From Eriocheir sinensis (Eukaryota > Arthropoda > Malacostraca > Decapoda > Varunidae), in the NCBI RefSeq assembly GCF_024679095.1, contig NC_066516.1:22561535-22625534 (forward strand): 64,000 nucleotides of DNA, given 5' to 3'. Shown piece after piece: positions 15,856 through 29,539 of the stretch (positions are counted from its first letter, which is position 1; each line of letters starts with the position of its first letter). The notes under the pieces are model-generated. The model saw nothing but the letters and a program-made list of their open reading frames with translations, ran no database searches and was not told the origin of the DNA. Made by a program: the position numbers and the translations under genes.

Positions 15856-15999
15856 TACGATTATCATTATTTGTTTCTCATCTTCCTCTCATGTAATTTT
15901 TTCTTCCTTTATTATCTTTATTTTATCTCCTCATTTCATTGTCTGCCTGTCTGTCTGTCTGTTTGTTGTGTCTGTGTGTGTGGTTGAGGGAGGTCGGGG

Positions 16000-16005
<6 letters not shown>

Positions 16006-16077
<72 letters not shown>
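16006..16077. repeat. (GT)n microsatellite
   Basis: About 72 bases of GT dinucleotide, separated from the previous tract by a unique 150-bp segment. Confidence 0.95.
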
Positions 16078-16078
<1 letters not shown>

Positions 16079-16109
16079 CATTTTTACCTTCACAGCGGCG
16101 GCGGCACAG

Positions 16110-18660
16110 GTAGTAATCTTTAATCTTTTCCTTTCCGCTTCACAGGTAAATGGTTTCCTTCCTTGTTTATTCTGCGTCTTATTTGTTTCCCTTTTTGTTC
16201 GCCTGCATACTCCTCGTTCCGTCTCTTGCATTCACATTTGCATTTACTTTTTCCGGAGGCTCTTTTTTTTCTCTCTCTCCGTGCGGTGAAGTTGGTGCTA
16301 CACGCGAATAGTTGTAGTGTAAGGTTTATTTGATATATTTTTTTCTTTTTTTTTATTCTTCTCTCATTCTTTTCGTTCCGTCCTCGGCATCCACATTTGC
16401 ATAGATAACTTGTAGAGCTTGCCGAGACTTGACATTTCCCGCGCAACACGAATAAATATGAAACTATGAACTGTAGTGTTTATTCCATTCGTTTTTTTTT
16501 TTTTTGTTTGTTTCGTTTTCGTTCCGTCTTTTTGGCATTAACAGTTGCATCTACAGCGTACCAATATTTTTTTTCTAGACGAAGCGTTTCCTGGTTGACG
16601 CATTTATTAATCTATGAAGTGTTATGTATATTTAATCCATTTTTATATATTTTTTTCTATTTTTTCATTCATATTTGCATCTACAACTTACTAATATTTT
16701 TTTTTTCTCGACGAAGCGTTTCCTGGTTGACACAAATATGCATCTATGAATTGTTTATGTTTATTTTATCCATTTTTTAGTATATATTTTTACGTTGTTT
16801 TTATTCATTCAGATTTGCATATACAACTTACACATTTTTTTTATTTTTTTTAGACTCAGCATTTCATGGTTGACTCGAATAAATATGAATCTATATATGG
16901 AACTGTTTATTCTATTCATTTTTACTTTTTTGTTATGTTTTTTGGGCAACCACATTTACATTTATAACAAACAAATATTTTTTTTTATCGACTTGACATT
17001 TCCACGGTGAACACGAATTAATAGAAATCGTTTTATTTATAACATTCCCTTTTTTATTTTACCTTTTGTTCCTTTCGCTCGGTTTTTGGTATTCGCATTT
17101 GCATCTATAACTAACAAATATATAATCTTTATAGATCAGACATTTCCCAGGTAAACACGAATGGGTATGAATGGCACTTTATTCAATTTATTTTTTATTC
17201 ACTTTTGCTCCCTGCGTTCCTTTATCGCCATTCACATTTCCATATACAACTTACAACGTCACAAGTATTCACAAATCGCACTGGTTATTTTACTTTTTTT
17301 TTTTTACTTTCACTCTTTCTCGTTCCATTTTTGGCTCTGACACTTTCATCCGTAACTAACAAATATATTTTCTTCTTGACAGCACATCCTTGTCAACACG
17401 AATAAATATGGATCGGGTTATTTATTCCATTCGTTATTTATCGCCTTCTATTCCCTTCGTTCGGTTTTCTGCATTCACATCTGCAACTATAACTAACATT
17501 TTTTTTTTTATATATATAGACTTGACATTTCCCAATTCAGTGCAACTAAATATTACTCAAACTTTATTCTATTTAGTTTTTTTTTTTATTTACTTTTACT
17601 CTTTTTCGTTCAGTGTTTGGGAAACTAAATATTGTCAAACTGTTTTTTTTTTATTTTTTTTATTTGCTTTTACCCTTTTTCGTTCAATCTTTGGACAACT
17701 AAATATTACTCAAACTGTTTATTTTAGTGTTTTTTTTTTTTTTACTTTCACAATTTTTCGTTCGGTCTCTGGGTTTCATATTCAATCTGTAACTTACAAG
17801 AAACACTAAAGAAAATATGAATCCTATAATGTTTTTTTTTTTTACAACAAAGGAGACGGCTCAAGGGCAACAATAAGAGTGTAGAAAAAAAAGCCCGCTA
17901 CTCACCGCTCCCACAACAGACAAAAGTAGAGTCTATCCATTTTCTTTTCTTTCAGTTTCTATCATTCACATTTGCATTAACGTACAAACACTTTTTCTTT
18001 CTTGACAACATTTCCTGGCCAACGCAGAAATTATAGGTCGAACTCTTTATTCCGTTCACTATTTCTCATTTACTTTTTATTCTCTTCGTTTAGCTTTTGG
18101 CATCAAAGAATCCATATATAACTTAAAGGATACGAATGAACGTGAATCCCAGTGTTTATTTTATTTAGTTATTGTTTTTATTTACGTTCCTTTTTTTCGC
18201 TCCATTTTTACCTTCATAATTTACAAACACGAGTGAATGTAAATCTTACTGCATATTTTGTTTAGTTTTTTATTTGCTTTCATTCTTTTCATATACCTCT
18301 ATTCTCTTCGTTCCGATTTTAGCATTTATATTTCCATCTATAACTCACAAAGAAACGAATAAATGTGAAAATGAATGTTTAATGTTCACCCTGTTCAACT
18401 CTTTCCTTTATTATATTTAGTTTCATTCTTTTCCGTTTCATTTTTACCATTTCACATTTTCCTCTATAACTTAACAAAGACACGAACGGATATGAATGGC
18501 GCTGTTTATCCGATTCAGATTTTCCTATTTAGCTTCAACCCTTCCCGTTTTATCTATACCATTTCACATTTGCTTCCGTAACTAATAAAGACGCGAACGG
18601 ATACGAATGGCGCTGTTGATTCGATTCAGATTTTCCTATTTAATTTCATCCCTTCCCGTT
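16110..18660. repeat. Degenerate AT-rich tandem array, ~115-150-bp period
   Basis: For about 2.5 kb the same phrases recur in the same order: CACATTTGCATCTATAACTT, then a T-rich stretch, then GACATTTCCTGGTTGACACG, then AATAAATATGAATC, then TTTATTCCATTCG, then TTTTCGTTCGGTTTTTGGCA. I estimate 16-18 diverged copies. Six copies keep the exact octamer ATTTGCAT (16236, 16395, 16673, 16813, 17097, 17970). The family A element at 17832-17912 interrupts it. Phe/Leu-rich frames here are not genes. Confidence 0.8.
17832..17912 (-). mobile_element. Family A dispersed element, copy 4
   Basis: On the + strand: T-run, ACAACAAAGGAGACGGCTCA, AGGGCAA, A-rich centre, AAGCCCGCTACTCACCGCTC. This is close to the family consensus and intact end to end. 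Confidence 0.85.
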
Positions 18661-18673
18661 TCATTTTTATCTC

Positions 18674-19058
<385 letters not shown>

Positions 19059-19507
19059 CACACACAGGTATTTGCATTTACTCATAATTATAAAGTTCAT
19101 CATTTTTTATTTTTTTTTCTGTATCAACACGCGCCTCGTTACCTAAGTTTATTGATATTGACTTTACCTCCATCCTTTCCTACCCTGTTCCCTCCATCCC
19201 TCCTTCCTTCCCACCGGTCCTTCCTCTCTCCTTCCCTCCCTCCCGTGGCTTGCTTTCACTCGGGCTATTTGCATTAAACCCCCTTCCCGCGCCGTGCCTG
19301 TCCCCTGGTTAGGTTATGGTGGAGGCGAAGTGGATGGGCTAATGTTGTGTTGTATTTATAGCGTTTCAAGTTCATAGCGTCCTGTCCTCTTCCTCCCTTT
19401 TGGTGTTGCTATATGTTCCTGATTTGTTATTGTTTGTGGTGGTGATATTGGTGGTGGAGTTATTGTTTTTGTTCTTCTTGTTCCTTATCACGTTCTTGTT
19501 CTCGGCC

Positions 19508-19800
19508 TTCTTCTTCTTCTTCTTCTTCTTCTTCTTCTTCTTCTTCTTCTTCTTCTTCTTCTTTTCCTACAACAATTGTTTCTTTTCCATGACAATATAT
19601 TACCTATTTCTATATTTCTCACTCCTTATCCTCCTCCTCCTCCTTCTCTTCCTCCTCCTCCTCCTTCTCTTCCTCCTCCTCCTCCTTCTCTTCCTCCTCC
19701 TCCTTCTTCTTTTTCTTTTCCTACAACAACTATACTTCTTTTCCATGACAATATATTACTTATTTCCCTATTTTTCTTTCCTCCTCCTCCTCCTCCTCCT
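19508..19800. repeat. (CTT)n and (CCT)n tracts with a duplicated spacer
   Basis: (CTT)n at 19508-19563. The phrase CCTACAACAA, then TTCTTTTCCATGACAATATA, then TTACCTATTTC occurs twice (near 19,567 and 19,721), and both copies are followed by (CCT)n. Confidence 0.85.
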
Positions 19801-20264
19801 CTTGCCCTACACACACGCTCCACTATTTCCTGCTCCTCTCTTTATCAGGCTTCTGCTGAGTGCATTCTTCATCCTCTTTGTCTCCATAACTGTTGACTTA
19901 CTACGGCTGTTTTCTTTGGCTCCCACGTCCGTTGTTGTTGTTGCTGTTGTTTTTGTTTTTTATTGTCCCCTTTGTCTTTGCTTGTCTTCTGTACGCGGTG
20001 TGGCTGTTGGCAGTGCTGTGGTTACTGTTACGTCTGTCAAGCATTTGTTTTTCTTTCCTGTTCTTTCTTCTTTTACAATTTAGTGCTCTGGTAAATGTTG
20101 CGGCTGTCTTGATGTCTTGTTTTCCCTTCCTGTTCTTCCTCTTCTTCTCACTGTTAATTCTTTTGCATTATTTCACCTTTCTTCTTTTACTATTCGTGTT
20201 CGCAAAGTGGATATATATCAAAGTGGATACCTTTCTTTCGGCCACCTCTTTTGATTCTTTTTTT

Positions 20265-20350
20265 GGGAGCAGCGATTAGCGGGCTTTATTTTATTATTTA
20301 TTTCCTTTTATTTTGTGCCCTTGAGCTGTCTCCTTTGTTGTAAAAAAAAA
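20265..20350 (+). mobile_element. Family A dispersed element, copy 5
   Basis: GGGAGCAGCGATTAGCGGGC, T-rich centre, GCCCTTGAGCTGTCTCC, TTTGTTGT and poly(A). One of the best-preserved copies. Confidence 0.85.
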
Positions 20351-20800
20351 AGAAAAAAATATGTGTCGATTTAACCGTACGACGTATACTAAAGCCTTCT
20401 ATTCTATTGTGGCAGACTTATTGGATGGTTACTGACCTTCGAATCTTGTATCTTCCTCGCAGTCACTTGTCTCTTGTCTCCGCCTCACACCCGGGAAGAC
20501 ATCGCGTTTCTTGGCGTTCAGGATCAGCTGCCTCGAGTAGCTGACGGAGAGGCGGGTAGCTACATGCTTCCGGGTGGCTGCTGTGTGAATGAGATTGACT
20601 CCAGCTGTGGCTCAAGGTGTTATCTAGACTTAAACGGGAGGAAGAGAAAAAAAATGAAGGGAGGGAGAGAAACAAAAAAAAATAGGACTGAGATACATAC
20701 AGAGGAAATTAAGAGGGAAAGGAGGAAAGAGGGGTGAGGAAGGAAAAGGGAGGTAGGGAGGAAGATAATGAGATTGGAAAAATGACATTCATACATACGT
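20351..20800. other. Unique spacer, no gene seen
   Basis: Moderately complex sequence with several short frames but no domain, splice or RNA signature. The last 170 bases are purine-rich (GGGAGGAAG runs). Confidence 0.5.
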
Positions 20801-20839
20801 ACACACACACACACACATACACACACACACACACACACA
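20801..20839. repeat. (CA)n microsatellite
   Basis: AC/CA dinucleotide run with one ATAC interruption. Confidence 0.9.
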
Positions 20840-21198
20840 GAGTCAATCATCATTTCCATCGTTCAAAAAGTGCTGTGCTCCATATTATTGGGCGGGTCCC
20901 GTTTAAGCTGACCAGTGACCACCCGCCTCCCCTCTCTCTCTTTCTCCTTGGTTTCTTTTTTTTTTCCTTTCCTCCTCGTTCTTTAGCTCTTTATGCCTCT
21001 CCTACTTTTCCTCCTCCTCCCCCCACCATCCCTCTTTCTTCAGACTAGCTTGTTTTATCAAGTGAGTTTTCAGAGAGTAAGATGCTCATGTTAACTTTCT
21101 TGTAATCCACAAAACTTCATCTTTTCTTTACTTTTCACGTCTTTTTTTCCACTTTTTAAGGACTTTTCTCTCATGCACTTTTTTTCTCTCTCTCTCTC

Positions 21199-21247
<49 letters not shown>
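21199..21247. repeat. (GT)n microsatellite
   Basis: About 49 bases of GT, preceded by a short (CT)n. Confidence 0.95.
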
Positions 21248-21248
<1 letters not shown>

Positions 21249-21364
21249 ACGCAAACACTCAAATCACGTTCACGTTTTTGTGAGTTTTAAAGTCGAGGAG
21301 GTTCAAGTGGTGGTGGCGATGTAGGGCGGTGGGGGGAGGGGGCGCCTCGGCAGCTGAACACGCA

Positions 21365-21440
21365 TGCCATTGGTCCGCGCCTGCAGCCAATCCGAGGGGT
21401 GGGTAGAGATATATATTTTTTCCACCTACGTTTGGTAACT
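21365..21440 (+). promoter_or_regulatory. Second CCAAT/TATA promoter-like cluster
   Basis: An inverted CCAAT box (ATTGG, 21369-21373), a direct CCAAT box (CCAAT, 21387-21391) and TATATATT (21410-21417) follow each other at promoter-like distances. The cluster sits at the left edge of a GC-richer, largely unique 3-kb block. The paired CCAAT arrangement resembles the one at 14.66 kb. It could be an alternative promoter of the downstream gene; no transcript evidence is available. Confidence 0.4.
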
Positions 21441-22458
21441 TAATGTGTCCTGAGTGTGTCATCAGAGGCCCGAATGGCTTGTGTGCGGCGGGACGGCGGG
21501 TGATACCTGGCGGCGACACAGGTGCTGCGCGGGACCCAATAAGTCAGGTTAAGTGATACTTCGGCGCGGCCGTCAAAAGTTTAAATAGAGCCCTTATCTG
21601 GTGCTGGGACGCGCCGCACGAGTCCCGGCCCGGAAAATAGACGTGCGCGGCGCTGCTGCTGACGGGCGGTTGCAAGGGATGTCGGCGGGACCTGCGAGAG
21701 GGAGAGGCTCGGGGACCCTGGCGGCGGCGTGAGGTGCTGCCGCTCAAGGAAGCCTATTCATGAGGCCTGCCAGAGTCTCTCACATGAAATGTGTCGACTT
21801 TCCTCTTTCCAGAGACATAGTGTCGGACTCTGTATAATGTTCAAGGCTGGGCCTGGCAGAGTTGTGTCCCGCGAGGAAAGTAATAACATTCTTGTATTTT
21901 AACCAAGGGAACATGAAGCGGCAACGTCCTGAAAATATTTTTTTGAGGTTAGATAAATGAGGTGATGCTTCAACATGTCATCGGTGACGGCCAGCAGGAC
22001 GGCCGAGGGACAAAGGGCTGCCTCATGTGACTTTGCAGATATTTTTCCTTTCGCGTGTGATGAGCACGAAGCCCTTCAAGACGTGAAAGCCAAGAAGATA
22101 ATGACTAAGCGTTTTCCAATTCTCCTTTAGATTTATGGTCAGCGTCGCCAGTGCTCTTGTTCGAACTGCACCTCAGTCGCCGACCATCCTCCTGCGTCTT
22201 AAATGCATCGGCCTGGTGCCGCGCGTGGCTGAGGAGGAGCGATGCGAGGTTCCTTACGTCTGATTCTGTAATGGCTCAGTCCAGTTCAGAAACCAATGTG
22301 GATCACCAATAAGTTATCCCAGTTACATATAAAATTGGGAATATTTTGCTTTCATTATTTTGTCCGTCCTCCTGGGACCAAAACTGTTGAAGAAAGAATG
22401 TGGCTGCAGTTTTGGGGAGAAATGAAATTCATCTCTTCTCTTTATCTCTCTAAATATG

Positions 22459-22510
<52 letters not shown>

Positions 22511-23385
22511 CAATATAGGGGTCATTCCAGTCCCATATTTTTGAGTGAGTCTCATCTCCTCCCTATTTCCCGAACACTTAGTCGCCGCGCCGCCTCCCCG
22601 CCGCCCACCATCACCCTAAGCACCCCATTCGCAGGCAGGAAGGGCGGGCGCTCAGCCGCAGATTGCAGGAGGAAAAGACAGGACAGGGAGAAGGGCGCAA
22701 GGACTCCTTGTGATGGCCGAAAAGAAAGCAAAGAAGGGCGTGGGGCGAGACAAAAGGAATGCAAGTGGTGTTAATCAAAGCGTAATGGCCAACTTAATTA
22801 AACAGAGCCACAGGTGGTCCTCAGTGTTTGGGTTTTCCCCAGAAAGTCTGCGGCTACACCCCTTCAGGACTTTTTTTTTCTATTACGGTAAAGAAAGACA
22901 CATCCAGGACTAAATTAGAAATATAATGGACGCCCGTAACACACTTCTCCCACCAAGGGAAGCGGATGCTGCAAAAAAAAATCCTATTTCCTTTGCACAA
23001 AGAGTAAATCAGGAGGCGCGGACCGTTGGCGCGACGGACGTAGTACAAATATAGACACAAATCACCGACAGCCTCGCACACACAGGTGGGTCGATAGGGC
23101 GAGAGCGGCGCCCCATGGATGTCCAATCAGTGAACACCGTATCAAAGTGACCCAATCAGAGGGTGAGGGGGGGCGGCCTCCCCCTGCGGCGCTGCACGAG
23201 GCATACATAATGAGGCTGTGTATGGCAGGAATGGCAATGGCAGGTAATTTGAAGCAGCCTTTCCTTGACACAATGGACACATGAAAGAAAACACGGATTA
23301 TACATATATACATTTTATACATAATGGCCAGGCTTCCTAAACTATGACCTAACTCAACAACCCATCTAGAAAAGGAGAAAACGCA

Positions 23386-23434
<49 letters not shown>

Positions 23435-24440
23435 GTTTTTCGTTTTGTTGTCAAAAGTCAAGAAGATAGCGAAGAGTGATTTGGCGATGACGGGCGCGGC
23501 GACTGGCACCACGACCTGTCACTGTCATCACTTTAGGAGGTGTGGCGTGGCGTGGCGTGGCGTGGCGTGGCAAGGGGAAGCAAGGCGAGGCGAGGCATGG
23601 CGAGGCAAGGCGAGGAGAGGCAGGTCTTGTGCGGGTGGCAGGAGCGATGCGAGAAAATAGATTTCCATCAAGAAGACATTCTCGCGAGGAGTGTCGATCC
23701 TGATCTTTTTAGTACGGGAATCGGCGTGCAATTTGCATGTAAAGTGAAAATATATTTCGTTTCCTGCCATCTTTCCGTACTTGGGCCCCGGAGACGGAGG
23801 GGAGAGGAAGGGTTTTCGCCCTATGTATTCGTGAGGCCCGGCTGTGTTTCGTTTCGCGGAGGTTCGGTCTTGAGGCAGCTGACAGTTGTATGTTCTGCCG
23901 TGGTCCGTGTGCAGCGGGGCAGGGTCGCGTCTCCAGGGAAACAGTGAAGACAGAATAGAAGCAGACTTGGACACGCACGATTCCTTTTGTCTTATTATCA
24001 CTGTCTTACCAAAATACTTAACCCACATCACAGACGGAGTTACACAATAGCCCATGGAGATAACTGACTGGACACGGCACCAGTCTTAGCCACACAATCC
24101 GTCTGTCTTATTAAAATGCGTCATGTCTCAGGTGAATGAATCTTTACCCAAACAATACCATTTGAGGAAATAAAGACAGTCGTCCAACGCTATGACTAGA
24201 GATTGGACTTTAGGCTTTGGGGTCTCAGAGAAAAATAAAAAATAAAAAAAAGATAAAGATAACTCCTGTGTGACCGATAGAACTCAAGTTAATGGCGGCA
24301 GGCGACACGGGACCAAGGAACGTAGACGTAAACGTAAAGGTGACGTCATTCGTGAGCTGCTTCAACGGAGTGGGATGACTGTGTTATTCTCTGACTGTTA
24401 AAGATTACAACACGGTAAAACGCAAAAGATAAAAACGAGC
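21441..24440. other. Unique GC-richer block, no gene recognised
   Basis: Mostly non-repetitive sequence with CpG-rich stretches (21,470-21,740; 22,570-22,640; 23,080-23,200). It includes a (CA)n at 22461-22508, a (GA)n at 23389-23431, a (GTGGC)n/(GAGGC)n pentamer at 23541-23625 and a perfect CRE, TGACGTCA, at 24341-24348. Six-frame reading gives only short frames with no domain or signal peptide. It may hold regulatory DNA or an untranslated 5' exon. Confidence 0.5.
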
Positions 24441-24454
24441 CAATTACCTTTGAT

Positions 24455-24680
24455 CATGGAGGTAGAATTGGTGGAGTCGACACGGCCCGCTAATCCCACT
24501 CATTGAGGTGAAGCCGACGAACTGTCAAATTTACGGCCAAAAGATGGGGGTGGGCGAGCCTGGCCGAGCCCATTAAAGGGAGCCTGACCTGACAACACCT
24601 GACACCTGGCCGTAAAAATGACAGCTCGGGCGGATTCACTTAATTGGGCTGATGTCGACTCCACCAATTCTGCCTCCATG
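24455..24680. mobile_element. Fold-back (hAT-like) MITE, 226 bp
   Basis: The two ends are long inverted repeats. The outer 28 bases (CATGGAGG, then AGAATTGGTGGAGTCGAC) match 27 of 28 when one end is reversed. Weaker pairing continues inward to 24538 and 24607, leaving a ~68-bp loop. Flanks are CCTTTGAT (24447-24454) and CCTATGAT (24681-24688), a 7-of-8 match that looks like an aged 8-bp target duplication. An 8-bp duplication and CA-starting ends fit the hAT superfamily. No transposase is encoded. Confidence 0.65.
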
Positions 24681-25179
24681 CCTATGATACGGATGGAGGA
24701 GCCGGCGAGGTTAAGCAAACGAGAGGAGGAGGACCTAAGAAGGGATACATAGCGTCATAGGTCAAAACAAGAAGACATAAAGAAGAGGAAGGAGACTGGC
24801 TGATGACTGTATTCTTAGGCTGTGAAAGATTCTACAGCAAAAGACAAGAAGAGTGAGTCTGACTGATGAATGAAGAAGCCAAGTTTGTGAAGTATTGGAA
24901 GCCAGAAAAGTTTCCTCCGCCCGAGTCACAGATAGGGAAAAAAAAAAGTTGAGGAATCCGACGCGCTATTGTAACTTTTGGAGTATTGAGATGGAGTGGG
25001 AGTGGCCAGCGCTGGACGACCCGTGTGGCCCGCTCCTGACTGGACGGGGTTGGCTCTCCTCAAACACACACACACGTATTATCTTCCCACCATTTGCCTT
25101 TCATGCACGTTATTTGAACATGCTGTTGTTGTTGTTATTATTTTTTTTTTATTATTATTATTATTACTAGCAATATTAA

Positions 25180-25181
<2 letters not shown>

Positions 25182-25222
<41 letters not shown>

Positions 25223-25278
25223 TGTAGTATTTGTAGTACCGCAGTCTCCCCAAAGTAGTAGTAGTAGTAATAGTAGAA

Positions 25279-25311
<33 letters not shown>

Positions 25312-25322
25312 ATAGCAGTAGC

Positions 25323-25354
<32 letters not shown>

Positions 25355-25356
25355 TG

Positions 25357-25393
<37 letters not shown>

Positions 25394-25412
25394 CAGTAGT
25401 AGTAGTAGTAGT
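25182..25412. repeat. (AGT)n trinucleotide tract
   Basis: About 230 bases of AGT with scattered AGC and GGT variants, preceded by (TTA)n at 25,150-25,168. Poly-Ser/Leu frames are repeat translations. Confidence 0.93.
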
Positions 25413-27400
25413 ATCGGTGGTCGTCTCATTTGCTGATGAATATTTCGTACATAATACATATAAACAGTAATATCATCATCATCATCATCAACACTAGATA
25501 AACAAACATTGCCTTGGTGCTGCCTCCTTCGCCCTCCAGGAAGGGGTGGGAGGCAGGGCGAGGCGTCAGGAGCAGTGCTGCAAACTTTAGCCTCGAGGGG
25601 AGCCACCGAGTGCAGGGGCGGCGGGTGACACAAACCTTTCTTTTGTTGCTGTTGTTCTTGTTTCACGGGGAAGGGGACAGGAGCGATGCGGACATCTGTA
25701 TTAATTGTATATATTAGTATGTAAATCGAAATTAATATCAGCGGCTGCATGCGTGTGTGGGCGTGGGAATAAACTGTTTGTTCTCTCCCCCATGACTCAT
25801 GCCACGCCATCACGAGCACTCACCCCCCGCCCCCTCGCCCCTGCCAGTGACGGGCCTCGCTGGGTAATACTCGTTGGCATGTCGTCCTTGCGCTGCCCTC
25901 CTTGAGATATGCGCCTGCCTCCAGTCAGTCAGTTGATAAGCCATTCACCCCCCGCCGCCTTTGCATAAATAACTCTCACCAATCTGCTAATGCACTCTTA
26001 TGACACAGGGACACTCGCCGCCTGCCGCTGCTCAGCCTCCCGCCTTCACGTCGCCTCTCTGGCTCTGATGCGCATTGAGAACCGTTCGAAACATGACCTC
26101 TTAAGTAAAAGTCAGCGCATTCTTAGCTAGTTTCTTTGCTATTATTCTAAGAGACATATCAGGTAGAGAGGGAGAGCGAACCCTATAAGTTGCCTGTTCA
26201 GCCGCCCCCACACACCTGAGACGCCGGGAAAGAGAAAAGGAAAGTGAAAGTAACAAGAGAAGGAGAAAGAGTGAGAGAGAATATAGAAGATTATTGAAAT
26301 GGAGGGACAGAAGGGTAGGGTAATAATTGGATAATAATTGGCTGATTATACTGTTGCTTGTTCGTATATACATAATCATCCACACACTGCCTGAACCGCT
26401 AAGGAAGACGTTCTCACAGCACTGATACTGATGTGATGTGTGGATCATTAGATTAAGAACAGTTTAGAATTCAACCCTTGTATTGAAGGTCGCCCTATCA
26501 TGCTTGGTGTATATTCTGATCATAATACCGTTGCTTAGCGTTACATTCAACCAACATCACAACACTGCCGCTGCTGGGGAAGGCCGCCACATAACTACTA
26601 ACATAAAGGAGCGGTGATGAAGCCTGGCCACTTTCACTGCAACACGCCTTTGCTTCTTTACATCAAAGGAGAAACTTCGAAAACAAAACAAAAAACAAAT
26701 AAAAAAAATCCCGCTATAAGTTGCCCCATGTAGAATAATGATAGAAGATGCCAGAGGATTAGCAATAAGTCTAAGTAAGAATAAGTAAAGATAAGTAATA
26801 ATAAGTAAGTTGGAGAGGTGCCTTGGTGATGAAGCGTCTGAACATGTGGCGATCATTAGGGCGACACCGGAAGGCAGCCGCGCCAACACCGTGTGGATAT
26901 CCTCAGAGCAAGGAGAGGCAGCGGGGGGACACCCAGGGCACCGTGTGACCGGCCCCATCATCGCCATGTCTCGTTAAGGGAACAAACAAACCTAAGTCAC
27001 TCTAGACGTACATTAAAGAGGAAATTTGGCAGGAGGCGCGGCAGCCGTGTCGGGGGGAGGCAAAGGCCGTTCCGCGGGTGGTTGGGTGTTCGCGAGGCAC
27101 GTAAAGAGTGGAAAACATTGCCGTGTAAACCATGACAACAACAGCCACGCCCTCAGAACACTGGCAGGCATTGAGGGGCGGCGCGGCTTTGGTGTGTGGG
27201 TAAAGTATAGTCAACATGCCAACTCCCGCTCATTTCCCTTACACGCGAAAATTATTAGATTAAATTTTCCCCTTTGAGCAAGAAGTGTGGCGGCGATCAG
27301 AATAACTAGGCCACAGCACCCCCCCCCCCTCCCTGCCTCCCCCTCCCCCCCATTTCACACACACACCTCCCCTCACTCTCTTTCGAACTAAAGGGGCGAC
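25413..27400. other. Unique spacer, no gene recognised
   Basis: Moderate-complexity sequence with short frames only. No splice-compatible domain, RNA gene or repeat family was recognised. Confidence 0.5.
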
Positions 27401-27403
27401 CGC

Positions 27404-27471
<68 letters not shown>
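27404..27471. repeat. (AC)n microsatellite
   Basis: About 68 bases of AC dinucleotide. A smaller (AC)n lies at 27,634-27,658. Confidence 0.95.
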
Positions 27472-27472
<1 letters not shown>

Positions 27473-27962
27473 CAATGCTCGGTGACATGAAATATTTCGA
27501 GTGTTCTGCAAAGGACGAGGCCGCCACTGTAGTCGTTGTGTCAGGCTCCTTAATTGTTTACCAGTCACTGCCACTCGACGATGTAACTCCAGTGAATGTT
27601 TTGGATAAGGGTTGTCAGGACACACAGCCGTCCACACACACACACACACACACACACAGTGAAGTCAAAGGCTCTGCGTCTCACCAACTCTTCTTCTCTT
27701 ACTGACGTCCTCGCTTCTTAAATTCCGCCGTAGTGTTGCCCTTCTTTCTGTTGTCTATCGATATTTTCATGCTGACTGCTCTTTTGAACCTGCTACTTGC
27801 ATGCCCCCCCCCACCACCCACCCCCGCGGCCCCGTCTCTCTACTCTAGCTCACCCCTGTGCTATCCAAATCCATTATGCAACAGTTAACCAGCATCGTCA
27901 TTCCTTCATCCCCCTCGCTAGTAAACTCTGGAACAGCCTTTTTCCTCTGTATTTCTTTCAAG

Positions 27963-28038
27963 AGTGGAGCGGGCTTTTATTCACATTTGTTACCTTTTTT
28001 TTTTTGCCCTTGAAGTGACTCCTCTGTTGTAAAAAAAG
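27963..28038 (+). mobile_element. Family A dispersed element, copy 6
   Basis: GTGGAGCGGGC, T-rich centre, GCCCTTGAAGTGACTCCTCT, GTTGTAAAAAAAG. Confidence 0.75.
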
Positions 28039-28107
28039 AAAAATCAGGACACCTCTCCATCCTGAACTGATCTCTTTTGTTCGTTCATTTCTATTGGCTT
28101 TTATAAG

Positions 28108-28210
28108 AGCCGCGCTGAGTGGGCTTTTTTGTTTTCTTTTTTATATTTGTTATGTTTGTTATATTTGTTATATTGTTATAGCCCTTGAACTGTTTCTCTG
28201 CTGTAAAAAA
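28108..28210 (+). mobile_element. Family A dispersed element, copy 7
   Basis: GCCGCGCTGAGTGGGC head, a centre expanded by TATTTGTTATGTT-type repeats, then GCCCTTGAACTGTTTCTCTG, CTGTAAAAAATTA. About 20 bp longer than its relatives. It lies only 70 bp after copy 6 in the same orientation. Confidence 0.75.
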
Positions 28211-29071
<861 letters not shown>

Positions 29072-29539
29072 CTGAGACTGCTGCTGTATGTTTCTTTCAG
29101 AGGGAGTCGGGGGAGGTGGGGGGAGACAACTAGTGATGGGGAGACGGGAGGGGGGAGAGAAAATGGTGAAGGAGGATGGTGGGGAGGAAAGAGGTAAAGT
29201 AGGGCGGGGGGGGGGGGAAGTGGTAGCATATAAGTGGCCAAGTGACTTCCAAGCTCCTTTCCCTCCTCCCCATCGTCCCCTTTTCTCCCTCTCTCCCTTC
29301 TTTTCCTCCTACTCCTATTTCCCCCTTTCCTCCCCCCCCCTCCCGTCTCCCTAACCAGCCATCTACCTACCTGTTTATGCCGGCGCGCGAGCCTGCACCG
29401 CCGAGATAAGTGCGTGAAGAGGTGGGCGTGAGGTGTGGGTGGCGAGTCTCAGGCCAACACGCCCCCGCCCACCGCCGCAACCACTCACACCGAGGAGAAG
29501 AGGAGGAAGAGGGGGTACAGCTGGCGGAGTGGATGCGAG

